64,000 bases of DNA. Origin: Paracoccus sulfuroxidans (GTDB lineage Bacteria > Pseudomonadota > Alphaproteobacteria > Rhodobacterales > Rhodobacteraceae). The notes under the pieces are model-generated. The model saw nothing but the letters and a program-made list of their open reading frames with translations. It was not told where the DNA came from and did not search any database. The stretch spans positions 173,322 to 237,321 of the forward strand of contig NZ_VLKU01000005.1 of the NCBI RefSeq assembly GCF_007830335.1. The letters run 5' to 3'. This document shows positions 42,904-51,770 of this stretch, piece by piece (within the stretch, counting starts at the first letter, position 1; every line of letters starts with the position of its first letter). The position numbers and the translations under genes are program-made.

Positions 42904-42912
42904 GAGAATATG

Positions 42913-44037
42913 ATGAAAGTCGGTTGCCCCAAGGAAATCAAACCGCAGGAATTTCGCGTCGGGCTGACCCCCGATGCCGTGCTGGAGCTGGTGCTGCACG
43001 GTCATCAGGTGGTGATCCAGACCGGGGCGGGCGACGGCTCCGGCTTTCCGGATGCCGACTATGTTGCCGCCGGGGCGCAGATCCTGCCCGACGCCGCTGC
43101 GGTCTATGGCGAGGCCGAGCTGATCGTGAAGGTCAAAGAGCCGCAGCCGGATGAGCTGGCGCTGCTGCGTCAGGACCAGATCCTGTTCGCCTATCTGCAT
43201 CTGGCCCCCGCGCCCGAGCTGACGCAGGGCCTGCTGAAGGCCGGAACCACCTCGATCGCCTATGAGACGGTGACCGACAGCCGGGGCGCGCTGCCTCTGC
43301 TGGCGCCGATGTCCGAGGTTGCGGGGCGCCTGGCCCCGCAGGTCGGCTCGTGGACGCTGCAGAAGGCCAATGGCGGCGCGGGCGTGCTGCTGGGCGGCGT
43401 CCCGGGCGTCAGCCCGGGCGAGGTGCTGATCATCGGCGGTGGCGTCGTCGGCGCGGCCGCCGCGCGGGTCGCGGTGGGCATGGGAGCCACGGTCACGGTG
43501 CTGGACCGCTCGCTGACCCGGCTTTCCTATCTGGATGACCTGTTCATGGGCCGCCTGACCACCCAGTTCGCGACCAAGGCCGCGCTGGCGCAGCGGCTGA
43601 CGCAGGCCGATCTGGTCATTGGCGCTGTGCTGGTCCCCGGCGCGGCGGCACCCAAGCTGGTCAGCCGTGCCCAGCTTTCGACGATGAAGCCCGGCTCGGC
43701 GCTTGTCGACGTCGCCATCGACCAGGGTGGCTGTTTCGAGACCTCGCGCCCGACCACCCACCACGACCCGATCTATGAGGTCGACGGCATCCTGCATTAC
43801 TGCGTCGGCAACATGCCGGGCGCGGTGGCGCGCACCTCGACCCGCGCTTTGGGCAATGCCACCCTGCCCTTCGTGCTGGCGCTGGCCGACAAGGGCTGGC
43901 GGCAGGCGGTCACCGACGATCCGAACCTGCGGGCCGGGCTTGCGACGCATGGCGGCACGCTGACCTCGCCCCCGGTGGGCGAGGCTCTGGGGCTGGCCTC
44001 GGTCACGCCGGACGCGCTGCTGGCAGGGCTGCGCTGA
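42913..44037 (+). CDS. ald: Alanine dehydrogenase
   Basis: A 374-aa NAD-dependent enzyme converting L-alanine to pyruvate and ammonia. The N-terminal [20 protein letters not shown] contains the substrate-binding Arg. [20 protein letters not shown] has the catalytic Lys, [11 protein letters not shown] the catalytic His, and the Rossmann motif is [40 protein letters not shown] is also typical. ATG at 42913 is chosen because AGGAGA is five bases away; ATG 42910 is adjacent. It is divergent from the Lrp gene that probably controls it, and followed by a strong terminator. Confidence 0.96.
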   Translation: MKVGCPKEIKPQEFRVGLTPDAVLELVLHGHQVVIQTGAGDGSGFPDADYVAAGAQILPDAAAVYGEAELIVKVKEPQPDELALLRQDQILFAYLHLAPAPELTQGLLKAGTTSIAYETVTDSRGALPLLAPMSEVAGRLAPQVGSWTLQKANGGAGVLLGGVPGVSPGEVLIIGGGVVGAAAARVAVGMGATVTVLDRSLTRLSYLDDLFMGRLTTQFATKAALAQRLTQADLVIGAVLVPGAAAPKLVSRAQLSTMKPGSALVDVAIDQGGCFETSRPTTHHDPIYEVDGILHYCVGNMPGAVARTSTRALGNATLPFVLALADKGWRQAVTDDPNLRAGLATHGGTLTSPPVGEALGLASVTPDALLAGLR

Positions 44038-44046
44038 AACGCAAAA

Positions 44047-44078
44047 GGCGCGGCCCCCGGGGGTCGCGCCTTCTTTCT
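44047..44078 (+). terminator. Rho-independent terminator of ald
   Basis: GGCGCGGCCCC and CGGGGGTCGCGCC pair in a long GC stem, followed by TTCTTTCT. It lies ten bases after the ald stop and 16 before the mscL stop. On the minus strand an A-run becomes TTTTGC, so it may also serve mscL. Confidence 0.88.
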
Positions 44079-44093
44079 GCGATGCTGAAGCGA

Positions 44094-44534
44094 TCAGGCG
44101 CGGTTGGCGCGCAGCTCGTCGCGGATCTGCATCAGCAGCTCTTCCTGGCTCGGGCCAGCCGGAGCCGCTGCTTCTTCCTCGACCTTCTTGCGAGCAGTCG
44201 CGGTCTGGATCTTGTTCACGCCCTTCACCAGCATGAAGACCACCCAGGCGATGATCAGGAAGTTGATGATGGCCGAGATGAACGACCCCCAGGCAAAGAT
44301 CGACGCGCCGGACTGACGTGCGACTTCGAGGCTGGCGTTCGGGGGCACTTCGCCCTTCAGCACGAAGTAGTGGCTGCTGAAGTCCGTACCGCCGGTGATC
44401 AGACCGATGATCGGGTTGATGATGTCGGACACCAGCGAGCTGACGATCGCGGTGAATGCTGCACCGATGATGATACCCACGGCAAGGTCGATGACGTTGC
44501 CCCGGGCGATGAATTCCTTGAACTCTTTAATCAT
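44094..44534 (-). CDS. mscL: Large-conductance mechanosensitive channel
   Basis: A 146-aa inner-membrane channel that opens under hypo-osmotic shock. The N-terminal helix [20 protein letters not shown] and first membrane helix [20 protein letters not shown] form the gate. The periplasmic loop is short and the second helix is [20 protein letters not shown]. The C-terminal bundle helix ends [17 protein letters not shown]. Length is typical (135-150 aa). AGAGGT stands before the ATG. It is a single-gene unit convergent with ald. Confidence 0.96.
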   Translation of the reverse strand: MIKEFKEFIARGNVIDLAVGIIIGAAFTAIVSSLVSDIINPIIGLITGGTDFSSHYFVLKGEVPPNASLEVARQSGASIFAWGSFISAIINFLIIAWVVFMLVKGVNKIQTATARKKVEEEAAAPAGPSQEELLMQIRDELRANRA

Positions 44535-44628
44535 TTGCCTACCTCTTGTCCTGTTTCGCGCGGATATTAGACTCCGCTTCGGTTAGCACAGTTCCCCAAT
44601 TCCGCAAATATCCAATGGGAATCCAGAC

Positions 44629-45327
44629 ATGACGTCACTTGCAGATTTTCCGATCACTCGGCGCTGGCCCGCCACCCGCCCCGAGGTGATCCAGCTTTAC
44701 ACGCTGAACACCCCGAACGGCATCAAGACCTCGATCATGCTGGAGGAATGCGGCCTTGAATATGAGGCCCATCGCATCAGCATCGGCGACCCCGAAGACC
44801 AGTTCACGCCCGAATATCTGTCACTGAACCCCAACAACAAGATCCCGGCGATGATCGACCCGAACGGGCCGGACGGGCAGCCGATGGGGCTGTGGGAAAC
44901 CGGCGCGATGCTGATCTATCTGGGCGACAAGACCGGCAAGTTCCTGCCGGCCTCGGGCGCGGCGCGCTATCACACGATCCAGTGGCTCATGTGGCAGATG
45001 GGCGGCGTCGGGCCGATGTTCGGTCAGGTCGGCTTCTTCCACCGCTACAAGGGCAAGGAGATCGAGGATCCCCGTCCCCGCACCCGCTATTTCAATGAGG
45101 CCAATCGCCTGATGCGCGTGCTGGAAAAGCAGCTTGAGGGCCGCGACTGGATCACCGGCGATTACTCGATTGCCGATATGGCTGTCGGCCCGTGGCTGCG
45201 CACGATCCGCGTGAACTATGAGGCCGAGAGGGAAACCGGCATGGACGCGCTGCCGAATGTGCAGGCCTATCTGGAGCGCTTCCTGGCCCGCCCCGCCGTC
45301 CAGCGCGGGATTCTGGTCGGCGCGTAA
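44629..45327 (+). CDS. Glutathione S-transferase family protein (YfcG/YghU-like)
   Basis: A 232-aa cytosolic GST. The thioredoxin-like domain starts at IQLYTLNTPNGIKTSIMLEE; the TPNGxK sequence is the active-site signature of nu-class YfcG/YghU proteins, which act as disulphide-bond oxidoreductases using glutathione. NPNNKIPAMIDPNG gives the cis-Pro, and LWETGAMLIYLGDKTGKFLP the glutathione-binding acidic site. The helical C-terminal domain includes WITGDYSIADMAVGPWL. GGGAATC precedes the ATG. It diverges from mscL. Substrate unknown. Confidence 0.9.
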   Translation: MTSLADFPITRRWPATRPEVIQLYTLNTPNGIKTSIMLEECGLEYEAHRISIGDPEDQFTPEYLSLNPNNKIPAMIDPNGPDGQPMGLWETGAMLIYLGDKTGKFLPASGAARYHTIQWLMWQMGGVGPMFGQVGFFHRYKGKEIEDPRPRTRYFNEANRLMRVLEKQLEGRDWITGDYSIADMAVGPWLRTIRVNYEAERETGMDALPNVQAYLERFLARPAVQRGILVGA

Positions 45328-45368
45328 CGCCCTGGCGAGGGGTCCGGTGACGCGGGCCCCTTCCCCTA

Positions 45369-45812
45369 TCAGCCTTGCGGCAGGCCATTCCGCCTCAGCC
45401 ACAGCCAGCCGCGAAACCCGCTGAATGCGAGGGCCAGACAAAAGAGCGGAACCACCCATTTCGCCAGCAGGATCATATCGAAGCTCTGCGACGGTTCGAG
45501 CATGCGCAGCAGGTGAAGGCTGCTGAACAGTTCGACGGCAAGAAAGCTCAGGATAGCCAGCAAGGCCAGCGGGACCCAAGCCGCTCGTCCGGCGCGCATC
45601 CGAAAGGCGACGAACACCAGCACGACCGCGATGACTGCAAAGACCGGGACCGCCATTGGCATTTCCGGCGCCTTCACCGCCAGATCCAGTCCCAGCACCG
45701 CCGCATTTGCGCCCAGAACCAAAAGAGGCAGCCCCGCCATGCGGACAGCATAGCGCGCCTTGTCTTCGTCCCGGATGTCGATCCAGAAACCGAACAGTTT
45801 GTCACTGCCCAT
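45369..45812 (-). CDS. Hypothetical four-helix membrane protein
   Basis: A 147-aa protein with four hydrophobic helices: MAGLPLLVLGANAAVLGLDL, MAVPVFAVIAVVLVFVAFRM, WVPLALLAILSFLAVELFSS and MILLAKWVVPLFCLALAFSG. The N-terminal 25 residues are polar and charged. I recognise no known family. ATG at 45812 is chosen because TTGGAG lies seven bases before it; GTG at 45818 is in frame. It converges with the GST gene and lies downstream of pheT after the pheT terminator, so it probably has its own promoter. Confidence 0.65.
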   Translation of the reverse strand: MGSDKLFGFWIDIRDEDKARYAVRMAGLPLLVLGANAAVLGLDLAVKAPEMPMAVPVFAVIAVVLVFVAFRMRAGRAAWVPLALLAILSFLAVELFSSLHLLRMLEPSQSFDMILLAKWVVPLFCLALAFSGFRGWLWLRRNGLPQG

Positions 45813-45884
45813 TTTCACTCCAAGATATCAACCGCTTGACAGTATGGAATGCCTCCACCCCACCAGTCCATTCCGCTTCGCCAT

Positions 45885-45912
45885 AAAAACGCCCCGCAAT
45901 CGCTTGCGGGGC
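45885..45912 (-). terminator. Rho-independent terminator of pheT
   Basis: GCCCCGCAA-TCGC-TTGCGGGGC is a perfect 9-bp stem, followed on the minus strand by GTTTTT. It lies about 32 bases after the pheT stop. Confidence 0.9.
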
Positions 45913-45944
45913 ATCAAGGTATCGGAGCCCTGAGGCCAGAGCGT

Positions 45945-48332
45945 TTAGCTGCGCAGCGTGCCGCCGGTGGCTTTCGTCACCTTTTCAACGATCTTGGCGG
46001 CGACCGCCTCGATTTCCGCATCCGTCAGGGTCTTGTCTTTCGGCTGAAGCCGCGCGGTGATCGCGATGGACTTCTTGCCGCCTTCCATGCCGGTGAACTG
46101 GTCAAAGACCGTCACACGCTCGATCAGCGCCTTGTCGGCCCCGGCTGCGGCATTGACCAGCGTCAGCGCCTCGACCTTTTCGTCAACGACGAAGGCGAAG
46201 TCACGCTCGACCGCCTGCAGGTCCGAGATATCCAGCGCCGCCCGCGTCGGCGTCTTGACCTTGGGCAAGGGCACGTTCTGCAGGTTCACGGTGAACGCGA
46301 CCGCCGCGCCCTTGATGCCGAACTGCTTCAGGATGCGCGGATGCACCTCGCCGAAGGTCGCGAGCTTGTTCGGCCCAAGCGCCATCACGCCCGAACGACC
46401 GGGATGCCACCAAGCGTCCAGCTTGCGGTTGACCTGCACCTTCTGCGGCGCGCCAACCGACGCCAGCACGGCCTCAGCATCGGCTTTCGCGTCATAGACA
46501 TCGACCGCACGCCGCGAACCGAAGGGATCGCGGGGCGAGGTCGCGCCGACCAGCAGGCCGGTGATCTGCACCGCCTGATCGCCCGGCTCACCGCCCGAGA
46601 AGACGACGCCACATTCGAAGAGCGCGAGATCGGCAAAGCCGCGCGCCTGATTGCGCGCCGCAGCGGCCAGCAGACCCGGCAGCAGATCGGGGCGCAGATG
46701 GGTCATTTCGGACGAGATCGGGTTTTCCACCCGCGTCGCATCGGTGCCACCGCCAAAAGCCTCGGCGGCTTTCTGGTCGATGAAGCTGTAGGTCACGGCC
46801 TCATTATAACCAAGGCTCGCGGCCATGCGGCGCGCGGCTTTCTCGCGCACCTGCTGCGTGGTCAGCACCGGCTTCGGCACACCCGCTTGCGGACGCGGCA
46901 AAGGCTGGCCCTGCAGTTTCGTCAGGCTTGCGATGCGGGCGATTTCTTCGACCAGATCCGCCTCACCCTGCACATCAGGCCGCCACGACGGCACCTGCGC
47001 CATGTCGCCATCCATGCGGAAGCCGAGCGCCTCCAGCGTGGCGCGCTGCGTTTGGGCGTCGATCTCCATCCCCACAAGGCTCGCCGTGCGGGCGGTGTCC
47101 AGACGATAGGCACGCGCGGTGTCAGGGACGGCACCGGCAGTCACGACCTCGGACGGCTCACCACCGCAGAGGTCAAGGATCATCTCAGTCGCAAGCTCCA
47201 GCCCCGGCAGGGTGAATTCCGGGTCCGCGCCGCGTTCAAAGCGGTAGCGCGCATCCGACGACACCTTCATCTTGCGGCCAGCGGCGGCAATCGTGATCGG
47301 ATCCCAATAGGCACTTTCAAGGAAGACGTTGACCGTCTCCTCGGTGCAGCCCGAAAGTTCACCACCCATGATGCCCGCAATGCTTTCCGGGCCATTGTCA
47401 TCGGCAATCACCATCGCCGTTTCCGGCAGTTGATAGGTCTTGCCGTCGAGCGCGAGGATTTCCTCCCCCGCTTTGGCCATGCGCACGGTCAGGTTACCCG
47501 CGACCTTATCCGCGTCGAAAACGTGCAGCGGGCGGTTCAGGTCGAAGGTGAAGAAGTTGGTGATATCAACCAGCGTCGAGATCGGACGCAGCCCAATCGC
47601 CTTCAGCCGCTTCTGCAGCCATTCCGGCGACGGCCCGTTCTTCACGCCACGGATCAGACGACCGCTGAAATAGGGCGCGCCTTTGGCCGCGTCCTCGGCA
47701 ATGACGATCCCGATGGGCGAGGAGAACTTGCCCGGAACCGTCACCTCTTTCACCGGCTTCAGCGTGCCAAGCCCACGCGCCGCCAGATCGCGGGCGATGC
47801 CGTGAATGCCAAGCGCGTCGGGACGGTTCGGGGTGATCTTGATTTCCACGACCGGATCAACCGCCTCGGGGCGGTTCGCGGCCAGCCAGTCAACGAACTT
47901 GTCGCCAACCTCGCCCGAGGGGAGTTCGATGATGCCGTTATGTTCGTCCGACAGCTCCAGCTCACGCTCGGAGGCCATCATGCCGTGGCTTTCGATCCCC
48001 CGGATCTTTCCGACGCCAAGCGTCGTGTCGATGCCGGGCACATAATCGCCGGGCTTCGCCAGAACGACGGTGATCCCGGCGCGAGCATTCGGCGCGCCGC
48101 AGACGATCTGCTTCTCGCCCTCATCCGTCATCACGCGGCAAACCCGCAGACGGTCGGCGTCCGGGTGCTGCTGCGCGTCGATGACCTTCGCGAGGGTGAA
48201 GGTTTTCAGCTTCGCCGCGCTATCCGTGACCTCCTCGACCTCAAGGCCAAGGTCGGTCAGCGCCTCGGTGATCTCATCGAGGGTGGCAGTGGTATCGAGA
48301 TGCTCTTTGAGCCAGGAGAGGGTGAATTTCAT
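45945..48332 (-). CDS. pheT: Phenylalanine--tRNA ligase beta subunit
   Basis: A 795-aa subunit of the tetrameric PheRS. Domains in order: the N-terminal MKFTLSWLKEHLDTTATLDE, the EMAP-type tRNA-binding domain (about residues 40-150, KTFTLAKVIDAQQHPDADRL), the B3/B4 editing domain (VDITNFFTFDLNRPLHVFDA), the B5 DNA-binding-like domain, and the C-terminal ferredoxin-like anticodon-binding domain (AVERDFAFVVDEKVEALTLV). It edits mischarged Tyr-tRNA and binds tRNA-Phe. CGGAG lies before the ATG at 48332. Unlike the usual pheST operon, pheS is 1.8 kb upstream with other genes between. Confidence 0.96.
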   Translation of the reverse strand: MKFTLSWLKEHLDTTATLDEITEALTDLGLEVEEVTDSAAKLKTFTLAKVIDAQQHPDADRLRVCRVMTDEGEKQIVCGAPNARAGITVVLAKPGDYVPGIDTTLGVGKIRGIESHGMMASERELELSDEHNGIIELPSGEVGDKFVDWLAANRPEAVDPVVEIKITPNRPDALGIHGIARDLAARGLGTLKPVKEVTVPGKFSSPIGIVIAEDAAKGAPYFSGRLIRGVKNGPSPEWLQKRLKAIGLRPISTLVDITNFFTFDLNRPLHVFDADKVAGNLTVRMAKAGEEILALDGKTYQLPETAMVIADDNGPESIAGIMGGELSGCTEETVNVFLESAYWDPITIAAAGRKMKVSSDARYRFERGADPEFTLPGLELATEMILDLCGGEPSEVVTAGAVPDTARAYRLDTARTASLVGMEIDAQTQRATLEALGFRMDGDMAQVPSWRPDVQGEADLVEEIARIASLTKLQGQPLPRPQAGVPKPVLTTQQVREKAARRMAASLGYNEAVTYSFIDQKAAEAFGGGTDATRVENPISSEMTHLRPDLLPGLLAAAARNQARGFADLALFECGVVFSGGEPGDQAVQITGLLVGATSPRDPFGSRRAVDVYDAKADAEAVLASVGAPQKVQVNRKLDAWWHPGRSGVMALGPNKLATFGEVHPRILKQFGIKGAAVAFTVNLQNVPLPKVKTPTRAALDISDLQAVERDFAFVVDEKVEALTLVNAAAGADKALIERVTVFDQFTGMEGGKKSIAITARLQPKDKTLTDAEIEAVAAKIVEKVTKATGGTLRS

Positions 48333-48597
48333 GACGCGGCTCCGTGAATATCCGCGCTGTCCTAGCGCATGGCGCGGCGGATTGGTAGGCGCGACCGGGA
48401 GTTTGCACATGCCGAGTTGCAGGTTTTCCCTGACCTGCCCGTTGAGGCGCCCCCTGCCGGGCAGCCTGCCCCCGGCAAGCTTCCGCCATGCGCGAAATTC
48501 CGACGCGGCGCGCACGCGTTTCGGCAGCCTCATGCCACATCGGACAGGTGGCCCAAAAACCTGCCCAATGTCAGGAAAAATCGGGCATAATGGCCCC
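48333..48597. other. Intergenic region upstream of pheT
   Basis: About 265 bases between the divergent starts of pheT and the small membrane protein gene. It has a short run of inverted CCTGCC/GGCAGG motifs around 48460-48480, but no T-run, tRNA or leader peptide rich in Phe that I can identify. It must contain the pheT promoter if pheT is not read from pheS. Confidence 0.4.
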
Positions 48598-48891
48598 ATG
48601 CAACAGTCAGATCTATTCATTGATTACGGTTGGATAGTGTCCATCACCTTGGCGGTTCTGGCCGCCCTGATCTGGCGCGCCTCGTCGCAATCGAAAAGCG
48701 TCGCTCTGAAGATGTGCGTGGTCTGGATCGGGATGACGATGCTCAGCTTCATTCTGGGCAGCTATTTCGCGGCGACGATGCTGTTCGCGACCTTCCTGGT
48801 GGTCGTGCTGCTGCTGCTGTCGATCCTGAACCCGCTGCTGTCGCGGCTGGGCCGATCCGACCGCAGCGCGTTGAACAAGAAGCAATTTTAA
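48598..48891 (+). CDS. Small membrane protein, unknown function
   Basis: A 97-aa protein with three hydrophobic segments: WIVSITLAVLAALIWRASSQ, ALKMCVVWIGMTMLSFILGS and TMLFATFLVVVLLLLSILNP. The C-terminus is short and basic. I recognise no family. The start is uncertain: ATG 48598 begins MQQSDLFIDYG, and ATG 48568 is also in frame; neither has a good ribosome binding site. It is transcribed opposite to both pheS and pheT, between them. Confidence 0.6.
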   Translation: MQQSDLFIDYGWIVSITLAVLAALIWRASSQSKSVALKMCVVWIGMTMLSFILGSYFAATMLFATFLVVVLLLLSILNPLLSRLGRSDRSALNKKQF

Positions 48892-48973
48892 TCAAATTGC
48901 GCAGGCAATTCGCCTGCCATCCGGACAAGCCTGCCGCACATTCAAGGGATGATTCCCCTTGGCCGAGGTTGGC

Positions 48974-49294
48974 ATGCTGGTTTCCCGTCTGGATAGGCCC
49001 CCGGTTCCCGGCCCCTCGCTGCCGCTGGCCTATGCCCTGCTGCTTCTGGCCGGAGCCTTCGGCTGTCACAGGTTCCACCTTGGCCATCGCGCGTCCGGCC
49101 TGAGCATGCTGGCGCTGCTGGTCGGCGGCCTGCTGACGGCGCCTTTTCTGATCGGACTGATCCCGTTGATGGTGCTGGGGCTATGGCTGGTGCTGGACCT
49201 GTTTCTGCTGCCGGGGCTGGTGCGGCGCGCAGGGATGCAGGGGGCAACGAAGGTGCCTCGCCCCGCCCCCCGTATCAGCGTGTTCATTCATTGA
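48974..49294 (+). CDS. TM2 domain-containing membrane protein
   Basis: A 106-aa protein with a TM2 domain: a first helix (LPLAYALLLLAGAFGCHRFH), the connecting LGHRASGLSM turn and a second helix that ends in LGLWLVLDLFLLPGLVRRAG. The G-x-H-R-F-x-L-G pattern is the hallmark of TM2 proteins. Function in bacteria is unknown. The ATG at 48974 is preferred; TTG at 48959 is in frame. It follows the previous small membrane protein by 82 bases on the same strand, so they may be co-transcribed. Confidence 0.72.
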   Translation: MLVSRLDRPPVPGPSLPLAYALLLLAGAFGCHRFHLGHRASGLSMLALLVGGLLTAPFLIGLIPLMVLGLWLVLDLFLLPGLVRRAGMQGATKVPRPAPRISVFIH

Positions 49295-49551
49295 TCTTCT
49301 GAGACTCTGTCGGCTTGCACTGACAGGCGCGTTTGCGCACAGCTGTTCATTTTGCATTTTTACGCGGCTGCCTGAATGCATCAGATAGGATCTCTACCTT
49401 TCAATCCTGATCGCGAAGTTCACCACGAGACAAATTTTCCAATCCGAATCTGCCCAATTCGACAGGAACATTCTTTCAGTCGAATCACATCCCCAAAAAC
49501 TTTCGATGTTATTATTCCATTTATTCTCTATTTTTAGTAAGGGGTGTAATT
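49295..49551. other. AT-rich intergenic stretch
   Basis: The 257 bases between the TM2 gene and the next gene are clearly poorer in G+C than the surroundings, with runs such as TTATTATTCCATTTATTCTC near 49515. No gene is seen on either strand. The last 50 bases probably hold the promoter of the gene at 49552. Confidence 0.5.
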
Positions 49552-50022
49552 ATGCGTACTATTGCGATTGCTTTTATCTCCCTCTTAGCCGGCTCAGAAG
49601 TATTCGCTTCTGATTGCCCAAACTACAGCATGTCGGGGGCCGAGGGCACGTTTTCTGGCCGTGAACTCTACGAGCCCAAAACATTTGCGGTGACGGCAGG
49701 TGGCGGCAAGCTTCCCTTGAGTTACTGCTCAATACCTTTCAAATCCGACCGAGGCGAGGGGTATGTCACAGAACGCCCTGACTTTACTATAGGCGTGCAC
49801 TCTCTCAAGGGCTACAGCCTTGAGTTTCGTGTAGAGAGTGATTGCGATGCTATCCTGGTGATCAATACCGGAGGAGAAAACTGGTACTATGATGATGATG
49901 ATAATGGCAACTTGGATCCAAAGATATCGCTAACCCGTCCATCAGAGGGCGTTTACGACGTTTGGGTCGGTACCGCTGACCGCGAAACGTGCGATGCAGA
50001 ATTAACTATGGAAACATTCTAA
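49552..50022 (+). CDS. AT-rich gene for a secreted acidic protein, PPC-like domain
   Basis: A 156-aa protein with a Sec signal peptide (MRTIAIAFISLLAGSEVFAS). The mature part has four cysteines and ends with ILVINTGGENWYYDDDDNGN and LDPKISLTRPSEGVYDVWVG, resembling the bacterial pre-peptidase C-terminal (PPC) beta-sandwich. It uses codons rare in the rest of the window (ATA, TTT, TAT, TTA), and its G+C is visibly low, near 48 % by eye. This suggests transfer from another source. A ribosome binding site AAGGGGTG lies upstream. Function unknown. Confidence 0.72.
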   Translation: MRTIAIAFISLLAGSEVFASDCPNYSMSGAEGTFSGRELYEPKTFAVTAGGGKLPLSYCSIPFKSDRGEGYVTERPDFTIGVHSLKGYSLEFRVESDCDAILVINTGGENWYYDDDDNGNLDPKISLTRPSEGVYDVWVGTADRETCDAELTMETF

Positions 50023-50036
50023 GACGATTGCAGGTT

Positions 50037-50098
50037 AAACAGTGCGGCGAAGATTTCTGTCATGACGCAACGCGCGACCATTCTATGCCGCACTGTTT
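50037..50098 (+). repeat. 12-bp perfect inverted repeat after the AT-rich gene
   Basis: AAACAGTGCGGC at 50037-50048 and GCCGCACTGTTT at 50087-50098 are exact inverted copies with a 38-base spacer. The right arm is followed by TTCCGTTGTTGTT. It may be a terminator with a large loop for the gene ending at 50022, or a relic of a mobile element. Confidence 0.5.
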
Positions 50099-50140
50099 TC
50101 CGTTGTTGTTCTGGATGCCGACAGGCATTTAGCGAGTCTC

Positions 50141-51223
50141 TTACCGCGACAGCCCACCGCTGACGCTGGGCACATCGCCCGCAGCAAACCCATAATGGCG
50201 CAGCCAGCGCAGGTCGCTTTCAAAGAAGGCGCGCAGGTCGGGGATGCCGTATTTCAGCATGGCAATCCGGTCGATGCCCATGCCGAAGGCGAAGCCCTGC
50301 CATTGGTCGGGGTCGATCCCGCCCGCGCGCAGGACCTTCGGATGCATCATGCCGGAACCAAGGATCTCCAGCCAGCTTTCGCCCTCACCGATGGTCAGCT
50401 TGCCGCCTTCCCATGAGCAGCGGATATCCACCTCGGCCGAGGGCTCGGTGAAGGGGAAATGCGAGGCGCGGAAGCGGAGTTCGACGTTGTCGACCTCGAA
50501 AAAGGCGCGGCAGAATTCCTCCAGCGTCCATTTCAGGTTCGCCATCGAGATGTCTTTGCCGATCGCCATACCCTCGACCTGATGGAACATCGGAGTATGG
50601 GTCTGGTCCATGTCCATGCGATAGACGCGGCCCGGCGCGATCACGCGGACGGGTGCGCCCTGATCCAGCATCGCCCGGACCTGCACCGGCGAGGTATGGG
50701 TGCGCAGCACATGCGGCGGGCGGTCGTCGCCTTCAGCGCGAGCCATGAAGAAAGTGTCGTGCTCCTGCCGGGCGGGGTGCTCGGGCGGGATGTTCAGGGC
50801 ATCGAAGTTGAACCAGTCAGACTCGACCTGCGGGCCTTCAGCGACGGCGAATCCCATATCGGCGAAGATCTCGGTGACCTCTTCCATGACCTGCGACACC
50901 GGATGAATCGAGCCCTGACGGCGCGGGCGACCCGGCAGCGTCACGTCCAGCCATTCGGCGGCAAGGCGGGCGTCAAGCGCCGCATTCTCCAGCCCCTCGC
51001 GCCGCGCGCGGAGGGCCGCGTCGATTTCGTCGCGGACACGGTTCAGGGCAGCGCCGGTGGTCTGCCGCTCTTCCGGGCTCATCTTGCCCAGTTCCTTCAT
51101 CTTGCCGCTGATCTCGCCCTTCTTGCCAAGGGCGGCAAGGCGGACCTCCTCCAGCGCGGGGGCGTCGGCGGCATCCGCAATGCGGGTCAAATAGGCGGAA
51201 CGGAGGGCTTCGATGTCGGACAT
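50141..51223 (-). CDS. pheS: Phenylalanine--tRNA ligase alpha subunit
   Basis: A 360-aa class II aminoacyl-tRNA synthetase subunit that activates Phe and charges tRNA-Phe. The N-terminal coiled coil includes [20 protein letters not shown]. Class II motif 1 lies near [19 protein letters not shown], motif 2 near [20 protein letters not shown], and motif 3 is [27 protein letters not shown] is six bases before the ATG. It is read towards pheT but separated from it by 1.8 kb containing three genes on the other strand, so a shared transcript would run antisense through them. Confidence 0.96.
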   Translation of the reverse strand: MSDIEALRSAYLTRIADAADAPALEEVRLAALGKKGEISGKMKELGKMSPEERQTTGAALNRVRDEIDAALRARREGLENAALDARLAAEWLDVTLPGRPRRQGSIHPVSQVMEEVTEIFADMGFAVAEGPQVESDWFNFDALNIPPEHPARQEHDTFFMARAEGDDRPPHVLRTHTSPVQVRAMLDQGAPVRVIAPGRVYRMDMDQTHTPMFHQVEGMAIGKDISMANLKWTLEEFCRAFFEVDNVELRFRASHFPFTEPSAEVDIRCSWEGGKLTIGEGESWLEILGSGMMHPKVLRAGGIDPDQWQGFAFGMGIDRIAMLKYGIPDLRAFFESDLRWLRHYGFAAGDVPSVSGGLSR

Positions 51224-51280
51224 GGCGGCTTTCCTGAATTGCCCGTGCCGATTAGCACGCAGAACCCTCGGGGAAAAGCC

Positions 51281-51619
51281 TTAGAGCAGTTCCTGCAGCC
51301 GCTCGACAGGGCGGCAGAGGCGCACGCCCTTGGGCGCGGCGACGATGGGACGTTCTACCAGGATCGGATGCTCGGTCATTGCCCGGATGATCGTGTCGTC
51401 ATCGGCGCCGATCAGGCCCAGCTCCTCGGCTGGGGTGTTCTTGACGCGCATCGCCTGCGTCGGCGTCACATCGGCCGCCGCGAACAGACCCAGCAACTGG
51501 CCGCGCGTCCAGCCGTCCTTCAGATAGTCGATGACGACCGGGGCGTGACCGGCCTCGCGGATCTGGTCCAACACCTTGCGCGAGGTCGAGCATTTCGGGT
51601 TGTGATAAATGACGAACAT
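51281..51619 (-). CDS. arsC: ArsC/Spx family arsenate reductase-like protein
   Basis: A 112-aa thioredoxin-fold protein of the ArsC family. IYHNPKCSTSRKVLDQIREA carries the catalytic Cys at residue 10 and HPILVERPIVAAPKGVRLCR the conserved RPI motif. Glutaredoxin-coupled ArsC reduces arsenate to arsenite. No arsB, arsR or arsH is nearby, so a YfgD-like or other reductase role is possible. AGGAGG before the ATG at 51619 sets the start. It lies 57 bases upstream of pheS on the same strand. Confidence 0.82.
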   Translation of the reverse strand: MFVIYHNPKCSTSRKVLDQIREAGHAPVVIDYLKDGWTRGQLLGLFAAADVTPTQAMRVKNTPAEELGLIGADDDTIIRAMTEHPILVERPIVAAPKGVRLCRPVERLQELL

Positions 51620-51719
51620 GGGGCCTCCTGCCGCGCGAATGAAACGGTCGCGCGGCATGGTGATAGCAAGGGTGCGGGCGGAAATGAACCGACAGCGGCG
51701 CCGATGGCCGTTGGGCATG

Positions 51720-51746
51720 AAAAAACCCGCGCCGAAACGCGGGTTT
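51720..51746 (-). terminator. Rho-independent terminator of rpmI-rplT
   Basis: On the minus strand AAACCCGCG-TTTCGG-CGCGGGTTT is followed by a T-run. The stem is nine base pairs and perfect, 25 bases after the rplT stop. Confidence 0.9.
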
Positions 51747-51770
51747 CCGAATGGTCAGATCTGCCGGAAA

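Noticed and set aside
45849..48347. An 832-codon open frame on the plus strand opposite pheT
   Set aside because: Its translation is Arg/His/Gln-rich low-complexity sequence with no recognisable domain, and pheT on the other strand is complete and conserved. A typical antisense shadow in high GC DNA.
48333..48597. Phenylalanine attenuator or leader peptide for pheT
   Set aside because: No short frame with several Phe codons and no terminator/antiterminator pair could be identified by eye.
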